From Bacteroidia bacterium (GTDB lineage Bacteria > Bacteroidota > Bacteroidia > Bacteroidales > Dysgonomonadaceae): a stretch of 38,626 nt of DNA. Shown in pieces: positions 30,495 through 36,252 of this stretch (the first letter of the stretch is position 1; the number at the start of each line of letters is the position of its first letter). The stretch is from contig JAUNUM010000018.1 of NCBI GenBank assembly GCA_030538215.1, forward strand, positions 1 through 38,626, in the 5' to 3' direction. The position numbers were made by a program, and so were the translations under genes. The notes below the pieces were generated by a model that did no database searches, was not told the origin of the DNA, and worked only from the letters and a program-made list of their open reading frames with translations.

Positions 30495-32207
30495 TTACGA
30501 ATATTGATTTTCTAATTTTTCTTTTATTTCTTTTGCGGGTGGCATATTTGCCGGCTTTGGGTGAAGTGTGTAAATATAAAGCTGCTTGTCTTTTAGCACT
30601 TCTTTTGCTTTTTTTAATGCCGGATCATCTTGGAGTTCATATTTTAATACACCTTCTTTGTAGTAATAACGTTGAACAATTTCAGTTTCAATCATTTGCT
30701 TAATGTCTTTCTTGAAAAGCTCCAAATCACGATTGAGATTGGGTTGCAGCTTATTTTCCAATGCTTTAAATTCATTCGAAGCAGTGTCAAAATATCCTTC
30801 GAACTCCATAATGTTTTTCAACGATTGCAGTGAGCGATTACTCATTTGGTCGTATCTAAAATCTTTAGTTTTCACAAATTGCTTAAATTGCTCATAATCA
30901 GCATCAGATAGATGAAAACTTTCGGGCGATGCAATAGTCTTATGTTTTATTACCCAATTGGTTACGTAATCGAAAATAATATTCTCGGTAATTAAATAAT
31001 AACCAATTGTACCGCCTTTTTCTTGTGGAATAACGTAATCCGGAGTAATACCGCCGCCATCGCGAACTTCTCGTCCGTTCTTGGTTTTGAAAACGTTGGT
31101 CAGGCTATCTGGAACACGTGCAACGCTTCCATCGGGGTTGCGGTGCGAATAATCCAGTGCTTGGATACAACGCCCGCTCGGAATATAATATTTCGATGTA
31201 GTGATTTTGATGTTTCCACCATAAGGTAAATCACGCGGTGTTTGCACCAAACCTTTTCCAAAGGAGCGATTACCGATAATAACAGCGCGATCTAAATCTT
31301 GCAATGAGCCGGCAACAATTTCGGATGCGGAAGCCGATCCCGTATCAATCAGTACAATAATTGGCATAAGCGTATCTATTGGTTGATTTTGAGTGCGGTA
31401 CGATCTGTCCCATTGTTTTACTTTTCCTTTGGTAGAAACAATTTCTAAGCCTTTGCGAACAAAGAAATTGACAATATTAACGGCTTCGTCCAAAATTCCA
31501 CCACCATTTCCACGAAGGTCGATAACTAACGATTCGGCGCCCTTTTTCTTTAAATCCAAAATAGTTTCTTTCACCCGATTTGAGCTTCCGTTGGTAAATC
31601 CGGAATAATGCAAATATCCAACTTTATCGTCCATTACGGTAGAGTAGGTAATTGGATCCATTTCTATTTTTTCGCGAACGATAGTTAATTCGCGGGGTTT
31701 GTTTTCACCCGGTCGCTGAATTTTTAGTTTCAACGGTGTTCCCGGAGTTCCTTTCAGTTTATCGCTCACATCTTTCACCGTGGCTTTTCGCATATCGGTA
31801 CCGTCGATTTCCAAAATGGCATCGCCGGCTTTCAATCCTGCTTTATCTGCCGGAAGCCCTTTGTACGGCTCGTTTATAATTACCTGATTGTTGTTGTAGG
31901 AAATTATCGATCCAATTCCTCCATACTCGCCGGTAGTCATAAATTGCAGGTCGCCGATATTCTCTTCGGTGTAATATTCCGTGTACGGATCCATTCTTGC
32001 CAGCATGTTTCGGATGGTTCCGTTCACCAAACTATCCACTTTCAGGCTGTCCACATAAAACATATCCAATTCTCGAATCACGGAGTTGAAAATATCGATG
32101 CTTTTGTTGATATCGAAATATCGTTGATTTTTATCGGTTTGCGTAGTTTGAGCTTTAACATTTATCGTTAAAAACACGATTAATAAAAGAAAAATATTTT
32201 TTTTCAT
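30495..32207 (-). CDS. S41 family C-terminal processing peptidase
   Basis: 570 residues from the ATG at 32207, which opens a signal peptide (MKKNIFLLLIVFLTINVKAQ). Domain order: an N-terminal helical part, a PDZ domain (about 90-170: GGIGSIISYNNNQVIINEPYKGLPADKAGLKAGDAI), the S41 core with the serine region DTGSASASEIVAGSL and the lysine of SFGKGLVQTP forming a Ser-Lys pair, and a long helical C-terminal extension. Such Ctp/Tsp proteases trim or degrade periplasmic proteins from the C-terminus. It is first in the minus-strand run leading to the toxin-antitoxin, CapA-like and MgtC-like genes. An in-frame TTG at 32213 lies within the promoter box and is rejected. Confidence 0.93.
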   Translation of the reverse strand: MKKNIFLLLIVFLTINVKAQTTQTDKNQRYFDINKSIDIFNSVIRELDMFYVDSLKVDSLVNGTIRNMLARMDPYTEYYTEENIGDLQFMTTGEYGGIGSIISYNNNQVIINEPYKGLPADKAGLKAGDAILEIDGTDMRKATVKDVSDKLKGTPGTPLKLKIQRPGENKPRELTIVREKIEMDPITYSTVMDDKVGYLHYSGFTNGSSNRVKETILDLKKKGAESLVIDLRGNGGGILDEAVNIVNFFVRKGLEIVSTKGKVKQWDRSYRTQNQPIDTLMPIIVLIDTGSASASEIVAGSLQDLDRAVIIGNRSFGKGLVQTPRDLPYGGNIKITTSKYYIPSGRCIQALDYSHRNPDGSVARVPDSLTNVFKTKNGREVRDGGGITPDYVIPQEKGGTIGYYLITENIIFDYVTNWVIKHKTIASPESFHLSDADYEQFKQFVKTKDFRYDQMSNRSLQSLKNIMEFEGYFDTASNEFKALENKLQPNLNRDLELFKKDIKQMIETEIVQRYYYKEGVLKYELQDDPALKKAKEVLKDKQLYIYTLHPKPANMPPAKEIKEKLENQYS

Positions 32208-32210
32208 ATT

Positions 32211-32218
32211 CAAAGTTA
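32211..32218 (-). promoter_or_regulatory. TAnnTTTG box directly upstream of the S41 start codon
   Basis: TAACTTTG on the minus strand ends three bases before the ATG at 32207. If used, the transcript would start at or inside the start codon, giving a leaderless or internally started mRNA. It may also be a chance match. Confidence 0.35.
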
Positions 32219-32343
32219 TCCGAAAACAATCGTTTTATATTGTTTTTTATATTTAGTTGACAAAGAAACGAATTTTTCAGGAAATTATAAGATTGTTTTA
32301 GTTATATGTTTTTAAAATTGAACGTGAAGTGGTGTTTTTCAAT

Positions 32344-32351
32344 TATCTTTG
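32344..32351 (+). promoter_or_regulatory. TAnnTTTG promoter box for the VanZ-like gene
   Basis: TATCTTTG ends 29 bases before the ATG at 32381. This supports that start over in-frame codons further upstream (from 32306), which lie before the box. Confidence 0.6.
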
Positions 32352-32380
32352 AGACGTTTTTTATAAAATATTGTTCGTGT

Positions 32381-32788
32381 ATGAATAATTATCTTCGCTA
32401 TATACTTCTTCCTGCTTTTGTTGGATTTTTAATTTTTACCGTAACCTGTTTGATTAGTTCCGATAATGTTCCTCGGCTTCCGCAAATTATTCCTTGGGAT
32501 AAAGTTGCTCATTTCGGGATGTTTTTTGTATTGTCGGCTGTCTCTTTGTTCGATTATTTTCGATTGCATAACGGCAAACCTAAAATTAAACGTTGGATTT
32601 TTTGGGGAGTTATACTGCCTATAATCTATGGAGCCGCTATTGAGCTGATGCAGAAATATATTTTTCGTTCACGAAGTGCGGAAATGGCTGATTTCATAGC
32701 TAATGTTCTTGGTTCTTTGGCTGCATTTTTTATCGCTTTATTTCTATATAAAAAATTCCAAAAACGAGAAAAAAAACTATCTTTGTAA
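32381..32788 (+). CDS. VanZ-like membrane protein
   Basis: 135 residues from the ATG at 32381. Four hydrophobic segments, near residues 4-24, 40-58, 70-88 and 105-125. The motif IIPWDKVAHFGMFFVLSAVSL (with the KxxHFxxF pattern) and YGAAIELMQKYIF... with SAEMADFIANVLGSLAAFF are those of VanZ-like proteins, whose founding member gives low-level teicoplanin resistance. General members have no proven role. The upstream in-frame codons from 32306 were rejected because they lie before the promoter box. Confidence 0.85.
   Translation: MNNYLRYILLPAFVGFLIFTVTCLISSDNVPRLPQIIPWDKVAHFGMFFVLSAVSLFDYFRLHNGKPKIKRWIFWGVILPIIYGAAIELMQKYIFRSRSAEMADFIANVLGSLAAFFIALFLYKKFQKREKKLSL
32778..32785 (+). promoter_or_regulatory. 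TAnnTTTG promoter box for the TlpA-like lipoprotein gene
   Basis: TATCTTTG overlaps the last codons of the VanZ-like gene. The ATG at 32847 lies 61 bases further down. The TlpA-like gene may thus be transcribed on its own as well as from upstream. Confidence 0.5.
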
Positions 32789-32846
32789 AAGAATAGGCAA
32801 AGAGCTTAGAGTAAAAAAACTTAATTTTGAAAACTATTATAGTGTT

Positions 32847-33428
32847 ATGCTTAAACAATTACTTATTACCTTTTTAGCTGTTTCGTTATTCACAGCATGT
32901 AATTTTTCCGCAAAAAAAAGCAGCGATAATGCAACTAATCAAGACACGGCACAAGTTGTTCAAGAAACTGACGATCGCCAATATTTGGTGAAAGTGGGCG
33001 ACATGGCACCCGATTTTGAAATGGCGCTTCCCGAAGGCGGAAAAGTAAAATTATCGGATTTGCGCGGAAAAGTGATAATGTTGCAATTTACAGCGAGTTG
33101 GTGTGGAGTTTGTCGAAAAGAAATGCCGTTTATCGAAAAAGATATTTGGCTGAAATATAAAGATAATCCACAATTTGCTTTATACGGAATTGATAGAGAA
33201 GAACCGGCTGATAAAATTCAGGTTTTGCGCGATGCAACAGGCGTTACTTATCCCATCGGAATGGATTTGGATGCGAGCATTTTCGGACTTTATGCTGAAA
33301 AAGATGCGGGAATTACGCGTAACATTATTATCAACCGTGATGGCAAAATTGTGATGCTTACTCGCTTGTTTGAAGAAGAAGAATTTAAGCAGATGGTATC
33401 GGTAATCGATAGTTTATTAACCCTTTAA
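32847..33428 (+). CDS. TlpA-like thioredoxin family lipoprotein
   Basis: 193 residues from the ATG at 32847. The lipoprotein signal ends with LFTAC, so Cys 18 is the lipid anchor. A short polar linker follows, then an AhpC/TSA-Redoxin domain: GDMAPDFEMALPEGGKVKLSDLRGKVIMLQFTASWCGVC, with redox cysteines 86 and 89. ITRNIIINRDGKIVML carries the cis-proline region's usual neighbour. It is a second TlpA-like envelope protein besides that at 3880-4473, but lipid-anchored. Partner substrates are unknown. A much longer in-frame opening upstream overlaps the VanZ-like gene and lacks an export signal, so it was rejected. Confidence 0.9.
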   Translation: MLKQLLITFLAVSLFTACNFSAKKSSDNATNQDTAQVVQETDDRQYLVKVGDMAPDFEMALPEGGKVKLSDLRGKVIMLQFTASWCGVCRKEMPFIEKDIWLKYKDNPQFALYGIDREEPADKIQVLRDATGVTYPIGMDLDASIFGLYAEKDAGITRNIIINRDGKIVMLTRLFEEEEFKQMVSVIDSLLTL

Positions 33429-33439
33429 TTCCCATATTT

Positions 33440-33907
33440 ATGAAATACGAAGATTTAAAAATTTTAGATGAACTTCGTGAAAAAGGAAGTATCACTGAAG
33501 AGGAATATCAGCGTGAGAAAGAAAAAATTCTCAACGATACAACTACATCTTCATCATCTATCGGAGCTAAACCACTCTTTGGGCTTGCCGAGAACACTTA
33601 TTTGATGTTGATGCACTTGTCGCAATTTTTGGGTCTGACAATTCCATTGGCAGGATTTATTGCCCCTGTGGTAATGTGGATATTAAATAAGGATACTAAT
33701 GCCAATGTTGACTTGCACGGTAAAAATATTTTGAATTTCACCATTAGTTATCTCATTTATACAGCAGTTTTGACAGTAACCCTTATCGGTATTCCGTTGC
33801 TATTTGTTTTGGCTATTATCTACATTATTTTCGTTATTATGGCCGCTCTGAAAGCTAATAACGGTGAATATTGGAAATATCCTTTTATTATTCAATTTTT
33901 AAAATAA
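33440..33907 (+). CDS. SHOCT-like and DUF4870 (Tic20-like) membrane protein
   Basis: 155 residues. The N-terminal 30 residues (DLKILDELREKGSITEEEYQREKEKIL) form a short helical SHOCT-type oligomerisation module. After a Ser/Thr linker, three hydrophobic segments follow, with MLMHLSQFLGLTIPLAGFIAPVVMWILNKDTNANVDLHGKNILNFTISYLIY, the DUF4870 signature. The function of this family is not established. It follows the TlpA-like gene by 11 bases and its stop codon shares a base with the start codon of the FtsE-like gene (TAATG), so the two are translationally linked. Confidence 0.88.
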   Translation: MKYEDLKILDELREKGSITEEEYQREKEKILNDTTTSSSSIGAKPLFGLAENTYLMLMHLSQFLGLTIPLAGFIAPVVMWILNKDTNANVDLHGKNILNFTISYLIYTAVLTVTLIGIPLLFVLAIIYIIFVIMAALKANNGEYWKYPFIIQFLK

Positions 33908-34578
33908 TGAGTGACGAGAGTTTGATAAAATACACCGGAGTACAGCTTAACAGAGACGAGAACATTATTTTACGCGATGTAAATCTTGAGGTTAATAGAG
34001 GCGATTTTCTGTATATTATCGGGAAAGTGGGGTCTGGGAAAAGTACATTGCTTAAAAGTATGTATGCGGAACTTCCGATAGAATTGGGAGATGCTCGTGT
34101 TTTCGATTATCACTTGCAAGACTTGAAGAGAAAACAAATTCCGTATCTGCGGCGAAAAATCGGTATCGTTTTTCAGGATTTTCAATTGCTTATCGACCGT
34201 ACGGTAGAAAAAAACCTGGAGTTTGTGCTTCGGGCAACAGGGTGGAAAGATAAAATGCTTATCAAAGATCGTATTAACGAAGTGTTAACACAGGTGGGAA
34301 TGCAAAATAAAACCTATAAAATGCCACACGAACTTTCGGGAGGCGAACAACAACGTGTGGTTATTGCCCGCGCTTTACTCAATTCTCCGTTACTGATTCT
34401 TGCCGACGAACCTACCGGAAACCTTGATCCTGAAACAGGAAGTCAAATTGTGGATTTATTGCAGGATATTTCGGAAAAAGGTACGGCCGTTATTATGTCC
34501 ACACACAATTACTCCATCGTGCAAGCTTTTCCGGGACGGATTATTAAATGTGAGAATGCGGAGTTGGTGAGTTTGTGA
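33907..34578 (+). CDS. ftsE: FtsE-like ABC transporter ATP-binding protein
   Basis: 223 residues from the ATG at 33907. All ABC ATPase motifs are present: Walker [10 protein letters not shown] (39-47), Q-loop in [22 protein letters not shown], signature LSGGEQQ (143-149), Walker [14 protein letters not shown] with Asp 167 and Glu 168, and the H-loop STHNYSIV. The segment [18 protein letters not shown] is typical of FtsE, which with FtsX controls septal peptidoglycan hydrolases. In Bacteroidota ftsX often lies elsewhere, and no permease gene follows here. LolD or MacB ATPases are alternatives but fit the Q-loop region less well. It overlaps the DUF4870 gene by one base. Confidence 0.85.
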   Translation: MSDESLIKYTGVQLNRDENIILRDVNLEVNRGDFLYIIGKVGSGKSTLLKSMYAELPIELGDARVFDYHLQDLKRKQIPYLRRKIGIVFQDFQLLIDRTVEKNLEFVLRATGWKDKMLIKDRINEVLTQVGMQNKTYKMPHELSGGEQQRVVIARALLNSPLLILADEPTGNLDPETGSQIVDLLQDISEKGTAVIMSTHNYSIVQAFPGRIIKCENAELVSL

Positions 34579-34591
34579 TTTTTATGATTTA

Positions 34592-34608
34592 CGATTAGTT
34601 AATAATCG
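34592..34608. terminator. Weak hairpin between convergent genes
   Basis: CGATTA (34592-34597) and TAATCG (34603-34608) pair around a five-base loop, between the ftsE-like stop and the stop of the minus-strand gene at 34610. No long T tail follows, so termination here is uncertain. Confidence 0.3.
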
Positions 34609-34609
34609 G

Positions 34610-35500
34610 TTATTTAAACAATAATTCAAATTTTGGTTTAGGACGCAGTTTTCCAAACATATCCTGTTCCCAAACCATTCCGCCTTCTACTCCAAAATTT
34701 TGGTTGAACCAATATTCCAGTGTGCCGCCAAAGTACGGTTGCGGCATCATGGGATGCATTGGCATACCTTGTGCGCCCGTGTTTTTATAAAATGGCGTTC
34801 CGCCGTATGCATTTATATACAAATTATCGGCGATTTGATAACGTATGCGGAGATTAAGCATAGCCAGCTCTTGTTGCATATTGAATGGCAGTAGGTTGAG
34901 ATTACGATACGAAGCTCCACCGTATAACTGCAATCGCTCGGTTGCCCGATAATTCATATTCAAATAAGCTCCGGCCATAGGTAATGGCATTTCTAAATTG
35001 GAACGATAAAATACACCTGCATTTCCTCCCATTGTTGGGCTGAGTGAAAATGCTCCGCCCACATCTATGTTGTAATAGTTAATGTTTCCATACATCAGTG
35101 TTTTATGTACGCCAAGCGTTGCAGCAGAATAGAGTGTGAGATGTTGTGACGTACCAACCGAAAAAGTCGCCGTTTGCTCCACGTTATTATAAAAATCGTG
35201 TCCGTATCCACCGATATTTACGTTTTTAGGAAGATTGCTTTTCGCCGGTGTGTTGTTTATGAGGGAGAATTTCATCGGACGATGTTGTATAGGTAACTCA
35301 GGATATAACTGAGGACGAAAAAGAGCTTTTGAAGATATTTCAGACTGAGTTTTACCGATATTTTGCATATCGATATTCATTTGAAATTCGGGTAACTGCT
35401 TATGGATGGTGTCATTGGTCTTAACTTCCTGCTCCTGTGCCACAATCGGAAGTGTGAAAAAAATGAATAGAAGACTGTAAGTTCTAAAACTGAATTTCAT
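34610..35500 (-). CDS. Predicted outer-membrane beta-strand-rich protein of unknown function
   Basis: 296 residues. I do not recognise the family. A signal peptide (SLLFIFFTLPIVAQ) is followed by a polar linker of about 70 residues, then from about residue 95 alternating strand-like segments rich in Gly, Tyr and Asn: NIGGYGHDFYNNVEQTATF, LTLYSAATLGVH, INYYNIDVGGAFSL, LNMNYRATERLQLYGGASYRNLN, LEYWFNQNFGVEGGMVW, and the end PKFELLFK. This looks like a small beta-barrel or porin-like outer-membrane protein. A methionine- and proline-rich loop (GAQGMPMHPMMPQPY) near 245-260 is unusual and could bind metal, which is speculation. It is transcribed alone, converging on ftsE, with a TAnnTTTG box upstream. 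Confidence 0.7.
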   Translation of the reverse strand: MKFSFRTYSLLFIFFTLPIVAQEQEVKTNDTIHKQLPEFQMNIDMQNIGKTQSEISSKALFRPQLYPELPIQHRPMKFSLINNTPAKSNLPKNVNIGGYGHDFYNNVEQTATFSVGTSQHLTLYSAATLGVHKTLMYGNINYYNIDVGGAFSLSPTMGGNAGVFYRSNLEMPLPMAGAYLNMNYRATERLQLYGGASYRNLNLLPFNMQQELAMLNLRIRYQIADNLYINAYGGTPFYKNTGAQGMPMHPMMPQPYFGGTLEYWFNQNFGVEGGMVWEQDMFGKLRPKPKFELLFK

Positions 35501-35529
35501 GAAAACACTTTTTTATTACATTAATGATA

Positions 35530-35537
35530 CAAATATA
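35530..35537 (-). promoter_or_regulatory. TAnnTTTG promoter box for the predicted outer-membrane protein
   Basis: TATATTTG on the minus strand ends 29 bases before the start codon at 35500. Confidence 0.55.
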
Positions 35538-35669
35538 AAGAAAATTTTGTTGAAACCTGAAATTGATAGTTTAGTTTTATTCTGAGACAAGAAGAGATGC
35601 TCCAAAATAAATGGAGTTTCGCAAGTTATTAATGATTTCTCATTTTATTTTCAGAAGTTTTTAAGAATT

Positions 35670-35699
35670 AAGTGGTGTAAATTTCTTTTTGCACCACTT
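35670..35699. terminator. Hairpin terminator beside the decayed gene
   Basis: AAGTGGTG (35670-35677) pairs perfectly with CACCACTT (35692-35699). A run of Ts follows on the plus strand; on the minus strand the tail is weaker. It lies 16 bases beyond the stop of the minus-strand remnant at 35715 and probably ended that gene. Confidence 0.6.
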
Positions 35700-35714
35700 T
35701 TTTACTGATTCAAA

Positions 35715-36156
35715 TTAAACCTCAAACTCCTTGTCGCAGGCTTCGGTAGCCATTTGCGCTTCGGCGGTTTCTCTCTTTTGCGTTTCTTTCAGCTTTTCGA
35801 GTTCGGCAATCAGCGTAGCCACGTTGTCGATACCGGCTTGCGAAATGCCCCTCTTTTGCGCTTCAGCAAACAAGGGCGCGTTTGGCGTTGGATTTACCCG
35901 TTTCAACATACTGTTCGCTGTACTCTTTTTGCTGGTTCAAATCGAGGTTTTCCACGTTAAGTACCTCTTCGTGCAATGCTTGCAGGTTTTCCGGAGTGTA
36001 GCCTGCGGTTGCGAGGTAATCCGATACGGGCGGATGTTGCGCGTTGGCGGTGGCGATCTTCATTTCGGCATCCATTTCTGAACGGCCGGGAATGATTTCT
36101 GAGTGGTCGGGAGCCGTTTCCGTATAGTCGGATAATGATTTATATATGGTGGGGAT
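35715..36156 (-). pseudogene. Decayed gene: helical protein with heptapeptide repeat, frameshifted
   Basis: Two readable parts lie in different minus-strand frames. The upstream part (to 36075 and back to a stop at 36157) reads through SDYTETA, PDHSEII, PGRSEMD (three 7-residue units, 36070-36132), then MDAEMKIATANAQHPPVSDY and YTPENLQALHEEVLNVENL, and ends NAKRALVC at a stop. Shifting frame near 35890 restores LFAEAQKRGISQAGIDNVATLIAELEKLKETQKR to the stop at 35715. Both parts are alpha-helical and charged. From memory they resemble the two ends of a longer Bacteroidota family of helical proteins of unknown function, which would mean an internal deletion as well as a frameshift; this is inference. 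No promoter was found. Confidence 0.6.
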
Positions 36157-36252
36157 TCATTTCTGTTATTGTTTGATTTGTTTGCGGTTTGACGGATGAT
36201 AATCTCAAATCTGCCAAACCGATTTTGGACGCTTAGATGCATCGTGAACTTT

